Below, in pieces: positions 50,301 through 62,495 of a stretch of 64,000 bases of DNA (positions within the stretch are counted from its first letter, which is position 1; the number at the start of each line of letters is the position of its first letter). The notes under the pieces were generated by a model. It saw nothing but the letters and a program-made list of their open reading frames with translations, searched no databases and was not told the DNA's origin. Origin of the DNA: Pratylenchus scribneri (Eukaryota > Nematoda > Chromadorea > Rhabditida > Pratylenchidae); assembly GCA_030063045.1 (NCBI GenBank), contig JAQSEB010000081.1, positions 310,001-374,000 on the forward strand, written 5' to 3'. A program made the translations under genes and the position numbers.

Positions 50301-50643
50301 ATCTTATTTCCTTTATATCATATAATATTATTTTTGCTTTAAGGAATTTCCAAATGCAACTGAACCAGCCAATTTCTTTATTTCAATCTGTTTCATACCA
50401 AGCTACCCTGCTAATGAAATAGAAGCAGTGATCTACGAAATTGAAAATAAAACAACAAATGAAGTGCTCGCATTATACGACATGAGAGTGCCGAAAGTTA
50501 ATCGAGTCCTTATTCGGTACAAAAAAGAAGGCGAAAATACACCAAGAGTGGATTGGGAAAAGGAATTAAGACGAATACCGAAGACAGTGCTGGATTTCTA
50601 TGTGAAATCCATACCATATAATCAATCATTTATTTACACATAA
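47332..50643 (+). CDS. F-box-like family protein (WPKLHG type), intact
   Basis: Five phase-matched exons: 47332-47430, 47477-47547, 48150-48422, 48470-48842 and 50344-50643, giving 371 aa. Acidic/polar N-terminus, then WLPDTLDWFKRPELAQTALS and NRYCWPKLHGKVKPR in exon 3. Exon 4 holds NQILEFMLKIVPLLKE and LIVKWLTTPRDDGKPKIL. Exon 5 starts EFPNATEPANFFISI and includes ENKTTNEVLALYDM and LIRYKKEGENTP. The last exon resembles the C-terminal domain of expanded tylenchid F-box-like families (a T-E-P-x-N-F motif followed by an N-K/E-x-T-x-E-x-L motif). Intron 4 is 1.5 kb and contains hAT copy 2 and a family 1 palindrome; intron 2 contains another MITE. It is the plus-strand sister of the gene at 32074-34673. 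Confidence 0.85.
47955..48145. repeat. Palindromic MITE, TATCTGGGTCC family, in F-box-like intron 2
   Basis: Left arm TTGGTACTTTTGGTTATCTGGGTCC-like sequence faces a decayed inverted arm ending TATAGATAGCCGAAAATTCC. The family is shared with 26706-26900. It ends a few bases before the exon 3 acceptor at 48149. Confidence 0.6.
48885..49721 (-). mobile_element. Non-autonomous hAT element, copy 2, 8-bp TSD
   Basis: 837 bp. Ends CAGGGTGACATAAT and ATTATGTCACCCTG, flanked by TGCTGAAT on both sides (48877-48884 and 49722-49729). It is almost identical to copy 1 (7971-8737) except for a tandem duplication of about 70 bp near 49065-49205, within the remnant of the dimerisation-domain frame. It lies in intron 4 of an F-box-like gene, 43 bp after the donor. 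Confidence 0.92.
49797..50070. repeat. Palindromic repeat, family 1
   Basis: Left arm GGTTTGTCCTAGACCCCC, CATTCGATAGATCTCGTC, AAGACGCATCGAATGG. The right arm is the inverse: GATGCATCTCGTCGCGATC, then CTATCGAATGTGTATAGG, then TTTAGGACAAA. Located in the same intron as hAT copy 2. Confidence 0.75.
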
Positions 50644-51598
50644 TTATGTTATGGCTATGAAATTATGATTTATAAAATTTCAGCCAATGAATAAAATTGT
50701 TTATGATTATACAACATTATTGCAATACTACAATTTACATTCATGACCAACAATTAGTGGGGGGAAATGAGTGGGTTTAAAAAGACAGATTGGGGCTATA
50801 TTTGATTGATAGGGTGACAATGATTAGGCAAAAATTGGTGGTAAGGTAGGATTAGGATGAATAGTAGAAGCTAGAAGCCTTTAGGCATTATTTGCATTGA
50901 TAATACCCTTGCCTAATCTCTTGCCTGATTCTAAATTGTTAACATTTCCTTATGGCCAAAGTTATATGGCCTCAGAAATGCCGACTTTTATCCACAAAAA
51001 AAATTCAATTAAATTCAATTATTGGGAAAAATTAATTGAATTGGAAGAAATCCCTCACCTCACCAAATTATATTTCATTATTCCGCTTATTTTCCTCAAA
51101 TTAATCAATTAGAAAAAATGCTAAAATTCAAGAGTCTCCGGCTTCTTATCAACGTCCACTGCTTTTCCCCTCCCCGCTTTGTTTTTCTATAAGCGGCTTT
51201 TTCTTCGACAAATTCCCCTTTCAATATGATTATCGCTCATAAAATTAAATCATCTGAATAAACAAACATTCATTCCGTCGATTTTTAATTTCTTTCACCT
51301 TCAGGGTGGCCTAAAAGTAATCGGACTTTGGCCTTGTAATTCTGTGGCACTGGTGTAAATTGACTTATAATTGAATATTTTAAATCCAAATACATTTTTA
51401 AGCTTTATTATATTTCAAAAAAAAATTATTTGGACGAGATCAATTTTACAAACTGATAAGAAAAATAATAATTGGCAGGACATAAAAATTTTAATTAATA
51501 GAGAGAGGGGAATTTAATGTGAATTTTATTTAATTTGGAATTCATTTTTTGGTTGAATATCTGTTTTTGTTAATATTATTTTTTTTCCTTCATCTATT
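50644..51598. other. Intergenic region between convergent F-box-like and Wnt genes
   Basis: Holds a short repeat arm (TTATGGCCAAAGTTATATGG near 50955) shared with 38516-38650. No gene was supported; the open piece at 50897-51112 looks non-coding. Confidence 0.45.
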
Positions 51599-54500
51599 CT
51601 ATTTGCATGTGAATATTTCTGTCCGATTTCGGCAAGTTTCGCACACAACTTGGCAACACCATTGGAATTTGCAATTGCATTTGCTGATCACCTTTATAAA
51701 TTATTAAATAAAATTTAAATTATTTAAAATTGAAAAATATTTTTATAATCCATTTTTACCCCATTTTTTATTTTTTCTCAAAAGTAGTTTTTGACTTCTA
51801 ATAAATCCGAAACCGGTTTTAGACCCTATAAACCTTATACCATTTTGTAGATCTCATCGAGATGCATTGAATGGTATATAAAATATTAGGTTTTGGTCCA
51901 AAATTAAAGTGTTTAAAAACCAAAAAATGGATATGGTTTAAACGGTTTAATTTGTTCAATTTCGATTTAAACTAATAATAATTCACTGACTTCTTCAATG
52001 TGACTTTGATGGCCTCGACCACAGCAAAGGACATCGCATGAATTTGCTGCGCTTGGATCAATGCTAAAATTTAAAAATATTTAGTTTTAATTTTTTTTTT
52101 TGAAAATTTTCTTACGAGCATATCCTCCCTTGTGTGCCAATCGTGCCATCATTCCGGTCAATTCTACAGTAATCTGGAGATGGCTCCTAAATTAAATTTT
52201 TTTTATGTAATTTTTGGATCCAAATTAATTTTTCTTTTGAATTTAAAAAAATTTAATTTTTAAATTTTATAAAATTTTTTTATATATTTAAATTTGGACT
52301 CCGTTAATTTGAGAAGATTCAAATTTAATAGAAATTAAAATAATTTTTAATTATGGGCAAAAATGGAAAATTAGGCCAAAATTACGAGAAGGATTGAGTC
52401 ATATTTATTGTTTGAGTTGAAACTAACCAAAAAGACCAAATCAGTCTTTGCCCTCTCTCTTCGCCGTTTCTCAACCGCCCGTCGATGTTGTTGATTAATT
52501 TGTGTTTTTGGTTGGCTGCTGGGCGAATCATCAAATTGCATATTGCCTCGACTGTTAATTTGGATGCTTCGGGCCGAACGATATTTTGCCTGGAAAATTG
52601 TAAAAAATAATTTTGCAAGGAATAAAAAAAAGGGCACCTGAAGAATGTTGCCAATTTGACGGATTGGAGGCTGAAATTTAAATAAATTAATTTTCATTTC
52701 AGATTTATTTTATTTTTTGTGTAATATTTTATCATTTTTTCTGACATTGGAATGAATTAATTAGATAAAAATTAGTGGATTTAATTGGAAGGAAATTAGC
52801 AAAAAATTATGACCAACAAATAGCAAAATAGAACAAATCGGGCAGTTAATTTTAGCCACAATTTTAAGATTCCAATTATGTTTCTATTTCTACCAATAAT
52901 TCAATATTTAAATTTAAATGCTATTTGGTAAGAGAATAACCCAAAATTGTAAAAGTTTAGAGTTAGTAAGATAATTAAGATATTTGACAAATGCCAAAAA
53001 TTTGGGTAATTTTGTTTCATAAAATTCTAATAAAATTAAAATGAACCAATTGCATCCAACATGTCTTCAAATTGCAGGAACCACTGACACCATGGCATTT
53101 ACATTTTGGCTTTGTATGCCGTTTTAGAATCTTTGAAAAAGTTTCGTTTTAATTGTCCAAAATTCTGTGCATTTTTTACCCTTCGTCCAACTTCATTATT
53201 CCATCTGTTCATCAACGATCGTCCATGGCCTTCGGCATCTCTTTTGATGCTTTCCTCCTTTTCACGAACATCAATGAAATCCCTGGGGAAAAGATTGAAA
53301 ATAAAATTAAAATGGAAAATAATTTAAAATGCTATTTTTGAATGATAAAAAATTAAAAATCTAAATAGGAAAAAAAACACGAATTTGACTGGTTTATGTC
53401 ACAAAAATATTTTATTTTAATGAAAAAAAATTTTATTTTTACTTTTATTTTAATAAATTTCATTATTAAATGAAGAAAAAATTTTTTAAAAATATTGGGC
53501 TCAACCGTGGATCGAACACGGGACCTCTTGCACCCAAAGCAAGAATCATACCACTAGACCATTGAGCCATGGGGAAGGAATGTTTGTTCTCCTTTTTATG
53601 TTCACATTTAGGCGCCTCCTTTTTTTTTAATTGTGTCTAATTTGATGGATTATCGACCCAAAAAGAGTGATTAAATTAATCCAATGGAGGATTCTAGCTT
53701 CGCAAAACTAAATAAAAATATTGATCCTCCTTTTCTGCGCAATATTTTTGGTTCTTTTGTTTTTATTGCGTATGATTTGGTGGAGATTTAATCCTTTTTA
53801 TTATCTAAATCTTTATCCTATAGAAATTAAATTAATCCGAAATTATCATAAAAATTTTAGAATTATTTAGAAAAGATTGAAAAATTTGGAAAGAAAAATT
53901 GGCAAGAAAATAAATTTTGTAAATTAATATTTTTAAAATTTAATTAAAAATTGCATTTATGTGATATTTTTGGACCTGGAAAAGCGATAGCCATATTCGA
54001 TGTTGTCCCCACAACCGCCCCATGTCCATTCATCCTTCACTTGTTTTGGCTTTTCCGACTCCGAACATCCGCAACTGGTCAATTGGCCAAGTCGGCATCG
54101 ACGCCCAATTTCATGAGTGACACCTGCCGATAAAATTGCATAGGTGAAGGCAGCCTCGCGGGTGCCTGAATAAAAATGATTTAAAATTTTTAAAATTTTT
54201 TTTTAAAAATATTTTCATTTTATGTAAAAGTGGAGCAAAATTTAAGCACTGAAATCTTGGTTCAAAAATCAATTTTTCCAGTGGATATTTGCTTTTAAGT
54301 TTAACAAATTTGAAGACAATGTAGAAAGAATTTATGAATTTGGTTGGAAATTGGAAAAAAAATTTGTTCAAAAAATGGCAAAATAGGCCAAAAAATGGGC
54401 AGTTTTCATTTTTTGACAATAATTTTCTGGCCAATTATGTTTTTTTTTTTCAATCATTTTGTGCCCTACAGTAATCCAATTTAATTAATAGAGAAAAAAT

Positions 54501-55870
54501 CCTAAAATATTTAAAATTTCTATTGCCGACAAAAATAACTAAATTTTGCCCATAGCATTTTCTCAAACATATTTCTTCTCCAAAAAATTTTCGTTTTTAT
54601 TTTTGCCGCATAAAAGGACTCACCGCGTTTATGGATGGGTCCAATGTGCTCCTTCAACTCCCTTGGCTTCGAACAATTCCATCGATGGTTGCGGAATTGA
54701 AATTCACATTCCTGAAGGCAATATTTGAATTAAAATAAGACAATGAAAAGTTAGTTTTGTTTTGAATATTCCCAGCAGATGCCATATATTCTCTTTTAAT
54801 TCCCTATGGGGAGTTATTATTCAAACTTACAAAAATTGGGAAAAATTGTAGTTTAATTCCTAAATTTGTGGGAATTTTTAAACAAATTATAGCGGATTTT
54901 ATAGAGCTTTAGGGAAATAAGAAAATGCAAAAAAAATTTTCTTAAGGTTCACCCTGTCAAGGGGATATGAGTCCTCAAAGTCGAGACTAAGGAATTATTC
55001 GAGACTGGGATATTAAAAGAGAATTTACGGTAAATATAAAATTGGAAATTCTCTGAATATTAAATGGTAGCCTTTGAATCTTGAAATTTTAAATGAAAAA
55101 ATAAAATAATTAATTGAAATAAATTCTCTAATATTCATTTTTAAATATTTTCGTAAAATTAATATAAAACCCACCGAAATGGCCTGTTTAGCACCGTTTC
55201 CAACAGCCGGCATATGGTCCTTGAACAATTCGCCTAATTTAATAAATTATTTAATTTATCGAAATGTTAATTTTTAATTTAAAAAATGACCCAGGACCAG
55301 AAATAAACTCACAAATGCGCTTTTGCCCCAGGGAAAGTCCCTTCAATTCTGTACAAACTGGGCTCGGAGAAGGTGGCTAAATTAAAAAAAAAATATTAAT
55401 ATAAAAATATGAAAAAATTTTAATAACTAAAAAATTCATAAAAATTTATAAAATAGAAGAAAATGGTCATAGAAATTTTTAATTTTTTTTTATAAAAATT
55501 ATAATTAAAATACGAACCATAAATTGGCTTCTCATCTTCAGATGGGCCACGTCCGCTTGTTGCTGCTTCAAATCATCATATTGTTGTTGTAAATTCAGTT
55601 GACTGCTCAATTGGGCCACTGACGACCTATAAAATTGTAAATAATTAATTTTAAAATATTTATTAAAATTAATTTTAAAAAAAAGTCTACCGAAATTGAT
55701 TTAAAAAATTAAACCCACCACCAAGAGACATCGAGCATTGCATCAGCTTTGAATATAAAAATGGCAAAAAATAGCATCAAAATAAGGGAAATGGGGAAAG
55801 GCATTGAAAATTGCAAACGATTTTGATGCCGTTGTTTTGCCATCATTTCCCTGGAAATTTTCATTTCCAT
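51599..55870 (-). CDS. Wnt family secreted signalling protein
   Basis: Thirteen phase-matched exons: 55870-55719, 55626-55518, 55376-55313, 55233-55175, 54711-54624, 54165-53976, 53282-53180, 53130-53047, 52670-52638, 52589-52428, 52186-52116, 52063-51991 and 51691-51599, giving 426 aa. A signal peptide follows a basic N-terminus ([19 protein letters not shown]). Hallmarks: [63 protein letters not shown]. Next is [16 protein letters not shown] with the serine lipidated in Wnts, then [15 protein letters not shown], and [16 protein letters not shown] before the terminal C-K. Length is a little above the usual 350-400 because of a long N-terminal Gln-rich insert and a basic insert after [10 protein letters not shown]. 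It may be a Wnt5/CWN-2-type member; the subfamily is uncertain. Confidence 0.95.
51805..51975. repeat. Family 1 repeat, partial, in Wnt intron 12
   Basis: Contains TAGATCTCATCGAGATGCAT preceded by GAAACCGGTTTTAGACCC. The right half is short and pairs only in AAACGGTTTAA-type sequence. It seems truncated. Confidence 0.6.
53497..53568 (-). tRNA. tRNA-Pro (anticodon UGG)
   Basis: Read on the minus strand, a full cloverleaf fits. The acceptor GGCTCAA pairs with TTGAGCC. The anticodon arm CTTGC/GCAAG encloses the loop TTTGGGT with anticodon TGG (53534-53536). The T arm has GTTCGATCC with its stem closed. A-box-like TGGTCTAGTGG and B-box-like GTTCGATCC are present. It lies in intron 6 of the Wnt gene on the same strand. 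Confidence 0.93.
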
Positions 55871-58800
55871 TTTTTTACTGTAATCTGAATTAGAAGAAAT
55901 GTATTAAAAATAAGAAATTATTAGTAAAAATGTGATAAGTTAATCTCATTTTTTTTGTTTTTTGGATGGTTGAAATTTATTCTGATTTTCAAGAGTAAAG
56001 TTTACATTTTTAAATAGAAATTTTTATAATTTAATATTTAGAGAAAAAATCGTCAAAAATTTAAGTTAGATATTTTTAATTTTTTTGATTTAAAATTTTC
56101 AGAAATTTTGTACAAATTTGTTAATGGAAATGTTAAAATATTTGTGTGGGAAAGAAAGGGAGAGCCGGCCAAATAAAGGCGCTTATAAAAATTTTGGCCG
56201 CTTTCTTCTTTTCTCAACAGATTATCGCGGCCAAAATATGCTAAATTTATGGGTGGGCGATAATACTTCAAGGGGGGAAATGGGCCTTACACACAGTGGT
56301 TTATCGATATTAAATCGGCAAGGCAAACAAAAGATTGTGCGGTTTGCCAATTGCCGCCATATTGATTGGAATCCGTACAGAATCATTCAAAAAAAATATA
56401 AATTAACAGAAAATTATATGGAAAATTTTGTCATAATTTTTCAGAGGGTTTAATAAATTCCAATTTGCTATTGCCTAATTTAAAATTTATAAAGCTTTTT
56501 AGAAGAAAAAAAGAAAAGTGGTCGAAAATTAGATTTTTACCAGCAGCTAATTTTAGCCAAAATATTTTTTATATCAAAAAAAATCTTCAAAAATTAATTT
56601 TAACTTTTCTAATTTAAAGTTGAGATTTATAGGAGGGAAATGGAATAATATCCCCCGCACTCGCTTGGGGAAATCGGAAAATATTTTTTATGAGGGCAAA
56701 TGAGGACGGGAGAATGTGCGGAGAACTCTCATTGTTTTAGTGCAGCGAAGGGCGACCCGCCTATTTTTTTTTCCCGGTAGTGGTTTTGAATTTTTAAACA
56801 GCCAAATCCAATAATTCCGTCCTCCAACAGTTATTTTGCCTTTTTCACTTTAGGAAGGAGTCATTGGGTCGAAAAAGAATGAGGGATGTTTTTTACGATT
56901 TTTGCGAGGGATAAATTTAATATTTGTGCAATTAAAATATTTTTTACAAAAAAAAATGTATTCGAACATTTTTAAATTACTCTAAATTTAATTCTCAGAA
57001 AATTAATATTTTAAAGCCATAAGATGTGGAAATTTGGCCTAAATTTGAGCAAAATCCAGGCTTAAGCTATTTGGCCTTAAAAATATTGGTTCTTTTATTT
57101 TAAAAAATTTAGAATAAATTAAATTATTTAGAGGTCAAATTAATATTTTAGTTATTTTAAAAGCAATATTATCTCTCTCTTTTTGTTCTAGTCATCCAAA
57201 TTTAAGGCAATGTTAACAGGGGAAATTTGCAGCAAATTTAGACTAATGATAATAAGCCATATTATATTGCCCTAATTCTTTCTTAGAGTTAAACCACCTC
57301 TAATAAATTTCACAATTTTAATGGGTAGGATTAAGCGTGTGCCACACATCAAAATTAACAGCCACCCAGGAATAAAAGCATTCTGCCTTCATCCACAGTC
57401 CACACCAATTAATTCCCCTCTTCCATCCACCTCATCCATCCATGCCATTTGCCATTACCTTCTCCTATACCAATATCCCATCCAATGTGTCCTAGTAAAA
57501 GTCAATGGATGCCTTTGCCTTCTCAGCTGCTGAGGAACCACAACAATTGGCTCATTCCCCCATTGGCTCCCCTTGGGTTGGCTATTCTCGGCAATTAATT
57601 ATTCCCTTTCGCTTCCTTCTCCACACATACATTTAATCCGTCCCAACTTTTCGGCCTCATTCCCTTCTCCCTTCCTACCCAACATTTCCTGTCAACTATG
57701 TTTTGCCCAGCGGCAGCCAATTCCACCGGCATCCAAAAGGCACAATGCGGAATGGGGGAATAATGGGATGGGGGACCAATTGAATGAAAACAAAAAGTTA
57801 AGGGGAATTTGTGATCCAAAATAAATTCATATCGGAATATTTTTAGGAGATATAGAAGAAATTAGGCCATGGGCAAGGATTTAATTTGCTAGAAATATTT
57901 TTACTAGAGGGTAATTATGATTGGCTTTGGAAAGGAGGTTAATAAAATTTGCGCATACAATGCTAAATAAATTAAATTTTCAAGTGAATAATATTTTTTA
58001 AATTTTGCAAATTTAATATATAGCACTGATTGTGTTGAATTGACGGGATAAAGAATTATAGTGGATTCAATTAGAAATTAGCAAAAAGTTATGAACAAAA
58101 AAGGCAAAATATGTTAAAATCGGGCAATTTTGATTTTTGGACAAAATTTCTTGCAAATTACATTTTTAATTAATCATTTTGAAATTAAAATACTCACAAA
58201 AATAACTTTTTGACTATTGATAAGAAAGTTTTATTAAAATAGCTTGTAAGATTGCTCTGTAATTTGGCCAATGCAAAATTAGGATTGCTTACTGAGGAAC
58301 GGAAATAATAAACGTTTAATTGCTCTTTTACACAGTGGTTTAAAAAAAAGTTAAATATAGAATGGATAATGGCCAAGGCCAAGGATTGAAAAAGGAAAAT
58401 AAATTACTTTAATAGAAGGCTTGCGCAACTAAAAAATGGGCAACGGAAATGGCACTGAATGGAACGCTGCAAAAATTGCACAAATAAATTATAATTTAGG
58501 GAATTTATTTTTGATTATTTTTGAAAGAAAATTTTATAAAGTTCAAAATAGAAAATTTTGAAAAAAATATTTGAAAATTTTATGGAAATGAAAAATAATT
58601 TTTTTTTATTTTCCAATGGAAATTGACATTTGACAAAGCCAGCTGACGGACTCATTCATTCAAAATTCAAATATTTTGACAGATTCAGAGGCAATCCCCT
58701 TCCCCCTTTTCTTGATGATGAATTATATGTAGAAAATGAAATTTTGACCGATTACCCCAGCGGCTGGTGCGGCTGTGGGCTGTTGGTGTGGTCATTTGGA

Positions 58801-61590
58801 TTTGGGTTTAGGAATGGAGCAAAGCGAAAGAAAAAAAGGCAAAAAATATTTTTATTAATAATAAATGACAATGGGAATGGGATTGAATCAAAATTGAAAA
58901 TTGGACAATTCCGAAAAATGGCACACCGAAATTGGAAATTCCAATTAACGAAAATGAATTTTTTTATATTTTTATTTAATTTTTTTCTTTTTTAATTTTT
59001 TCAAAATTGGCAAATTTTGGGCCGTAAATTTCCAAAATTGTCGAATTATCGATTTCGGCCATTAACACTGTTATAAGGTCATTCAAAAAGAGCATATATA
59101 AAGGGAAGGGAAGGCAAACCATGAAAAGCCTTCTTGAATTATTCTTTTGAAGGATACAGCAAAGGAAAATTAAATATTCGAGATAGGAAGGTAGGGAAGG
59201 GAATTCTTATTTCTCGACTCAATATTCTTCTACAAAACTCAAATTTTTGGAAAAAGTTCAAAAATGAAATACTTCTAAAATTCACATAGGGATTAGGGAA
59301 TGACCATCTTCATACATATACCCTAAAGGGAAAACGAAGGAATGAATGGGATGCCCTCTGGCAAGGTCACAAATCCTACCAAAAAATTTGTTGCCTGGGG
59401 CAATTTTAGGGTGACGGAAAATGGCAAACACCCCAATTGAAATGAAATATTATTGGTGGGAAATGGAGGTTTAAGGCAAGGGAAAATGATGTGAAGGGGG
59501 GCATCAGCCAATGTGAGGGTGGACGCCCCCAATATTGGCCTTTTGCGAAGACGACGACGCCAGAGGGGCCGAATGGGTGGACAGACCCTTGCCGAATGCG
59601 AATGTGAATTTGATGGATCACTTTTTGTTGGCACACGGGGTGAATGGGCCCATTGGAAGGGATGAGGGTTTTATGGATGGATTTATGGGTAGGGGTTGAG
59701 GGGAATTGGGAGGAAGAGGAATAGAAGGGCCAAAATGAAGAATGGACCTGAAGATTTGGTAGGAAGTGAGGGTGAATTGAGCAGAAAGTCAAATTGGAGA
59801 GATAGATTGGGGACGAACAAATTTAAGGAAAATTTGAATAAATTTGTGATTCAAAATTATTAAAAAGTGAATAATATATATGAAGGCAAAATGTTTAGAA
59901 GAAAGTTGGGCCAATTTGATTAAAAACAAATTAGGTATTTTCCAATCATGTCCAAACAAATTAGATAATATTTAATTAACAAATGGGCCACTTCATTCAG
60001 TCAGTATTTTCCGTATTTATATTTTATATTTCCCATTATTTTTATTTTAAGAAATAATAATTTTCATGGGATGAGGCATATTTGTTCAAATATATTTTAT
60101 TTTTTTTATCTTCCAGATTAATTCAATTTAAAATTTTTATTCTCGAATAATCAAATATTTATTTTAATATTTTATTTAATTGAATTAAAATCGACAAATT
60201 TAATTTTCTCCATTTTTTTTTCATTTTTTAAATTAAATTTTTATTAATTAATTTAATTTAATTTTCTAAATCTTTATGGATGCATTCAAATATGTGAATT
60301 AGCAAATTATAAAATAAAATCAATTTAGAAATTCTAGTGTAAAATTAAAATTAATTCTGAAATTTTTTATATATTTATATACAACAAAAAATGTACTCAA
60401 TTGATTTATTATTAAGGTTAAGAAATATGAAAATGACAAATGAATCACAAAATCTTATTATTCCCTCATTTTATTATATAATAATATTAACATTTTTGGT
60501 ATGGATGCCTCGCTCTATTAGCCATAAAATGTTTTTGTGCCATTTCCAATTCCCCCATCCCGATCCAACCAATTCCACTCTTTTTCCTCCTTCGCGGGCC
60601 CAGAAAGTAACATTTTAAATGCGTTTTGAAGCTGGGTCCAATTGGTTGGACTTGGACTAAAAGTGGAGGGAATGGGTGGAAAAAAGAATAATAAATGCGA
60701 AATTTGCGATGCGCATTCCTCCTCTCATTTTCGACATTTGTGAATAATATTCGATGGATGGGAAAAGAGAGAAAAATAACTAAAAGGGGTTGGATGGAAT
60801 GAAAATTTATGAGGCTTTATATATTTGAGTAAAATTGAACTTTGTTGGCTAAAATGAATTTAAAAGAATTAATAAATTCGTTTCCGATGACCAAAATTTC
60901 AGATTTAAATTTAATTTTTCCAGTTTTCTCCAAATTTAATTGAATATTACTGTTCTTTAATTTAATAGACATTTTTCACATAAAATATAGGAATTTTGTT
61001 ACTTAAATTTTTCTATGTCCAACAGATTTTAAGTAGGGGAAATCATACCATTTTTAATCATATAAATTTATATAAAATTATTTTTTAGGAATTATCTTGA
61101 ACTTTTAGCTGATGAGCGCTGATTTGAGCCATCACCGCTACCGGAAAAATGGGTGTGGGTAGAATTCAACCGTACATTTCTAAGTAAGTAATCTTTTCTC
61201 TCCTAATTTTTTTTTATATTGGATATTGGTCAGGAATATTTCATTTTCAAATATGCTGAATAATCAGAATATAAATTATAAAATCAAATATTTATTATTT
61301 TAGGCAAAATAAAATGGTCAAAAAATAAAGGCAGATGAAATTTGTACGAATTTTCAGCAAAGATGAAAAATATAATTGGGAATTAAGCAAGAATAAAAAG
61401 AGGGACATCAATAAATGACAATGCTATATTATAAAGATGGAATGGAAATTGCGAATACGATTGGGAAATTACCTCAGCCAAAATTTTTGAATAAAGTAAA
61501 ATATAATAAAGTGGATTGATAGGGAGATAATAAATACAAATAGTACAAATTAATCAAAGAAACCAGAGACAATTAATTATATATACAAAT
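55871..61590. other. 5.7-kb stretch upstream of Wnt with no supported gene
   Basis: No frame here has splice-consistent partners or a family match. Longest open pieces are at 56118-56453 (+), 57595-57819 (-), 58630-58995 (+), 59406-59792 (-) and 60391-60618 (+). The last starts with a short hydrophobic run, and all are judged probably non-coding. The stretch at 57300-57800 and 59300-59800 is less AT-rich than its surroundings. The sequence near 58060-58190 is related to repeats in Wnt introns near 52760 and 54360. It may include Wnt regulatory DNA; that is inference from position. Confidence 0.4.
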
Positions 61591-62399
61591 CAGGGTGACC
61601 GATTCATCTAACCAAAAATATGGCAAAAGTCTTGAAAAATATGGAAAAAATATGGCAAAATTTTTCAAAAATATGGCAAAAAATATGGCATTTTTTAAAA
61701 AGCTTAAAATTTGATATAAATACATTTAAAAACATTTATTCTTCATATTTCTCCATTGTTTTAACTTTCTTTAACAATTCTGGATTAGAAATAAAGAGAT
61801 AATATGCTTGTTGACAATCAAAATCAGAATTGAATTTTATGGAGACAAGAGAATTAAGTAATTTCATTTTCATTCGGTTGCGTTCTTCCGTTTTCACATT
61901 TTTGACAACTGAGAAAATAGATTCGCAAAAGGCGTTAGATGAAAAAATCGACAATAATTTAGAAACAAGAATTTTTAAATGGATAAAATTGGGTTCTTTG
62001 AAAAGAGCCGTCCATTTCTCATCAACATTTTTCTTAGTAAAAGCTGTTTTGTTCAACCGCTCCAATTGGGATTTGTGGCAATTTCGAGAAATAATGCATC
62101 AACATCTTCGGGCTTTTCTGAGCAATATTTCTTGTAGGCTGTTTTTAGTCAAAAAAAAGGTCGCGCAGCGAAAAATTAGACCAAAAAATAGCCGCGAAGC
62201 GAAAAATTAGATCAAAAAAAATGGCTGTGAAGCGAAAAATTTTAGCTAAAAATAGTATAACAAAGAGAAAATTTGTTCAATTTACTAAAATCTCAAAAAT
62301 ATGGCAAAATATGGCAAAAGTCAAAAATATGGAAAAAATATGGCGAGATGGTCAAAAATATGGCAAATGCCATATAAATATGGTAATTCGGTCACCCTG
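61591..62399 (-). mobile_element. Non-autonomous hAT element, copy 3, 8-bp TSD
   Basis: 809 bp. Ends CAGGGTGACCGATT and AATTCGGTCACCCTG, flanked by ATACAAAT on both sides (61583-61590 and 62400-62407). Both ends share the same change (GACCGA in place of GACATA), so this is a distinct subfamily. The minus strand at 62065-61736 keeps a longer open frame (109 aa) of the hAT C-terminal dimerisation region (KLLSIFSSNAFCESIF, KMKLLNSLVSI). The rest of the transposase is missing. Confidence 0.92.
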
Positions 62400-62495
62400 A
62401 TACAAATGGAAAAAAATTTAATAAAAATAAATGAATTCCAACAATTCTTTCCATAAATCAACATTCCATTCAAAATTAACCTAAAATGCCCAGAC

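Noticed and set aside
53106..53341. Two plus-strand frames opposite the Wnt gene
   Set aside because: They are shadows of Wnt exons 7-8 on the other strand.
56118..56453. 111-codon open frame upstream of Wnt
   Set aside because: No motif, no signal peptide, no flanking exons; kept only as intergenic.
58630..58995. 121-codon frame with DYPSGWCGCG
   Set aside because: Ends in low-complexity Phe-rich sequence and starts at a non-ATG context; cannot be supported.
59323..59792. Two overlapping minus-strand open frames of 103 and 128 codons
   Set aside because: Ser/His/Pro-rich products look like translated non-coding sequence; no splice partners or family match.
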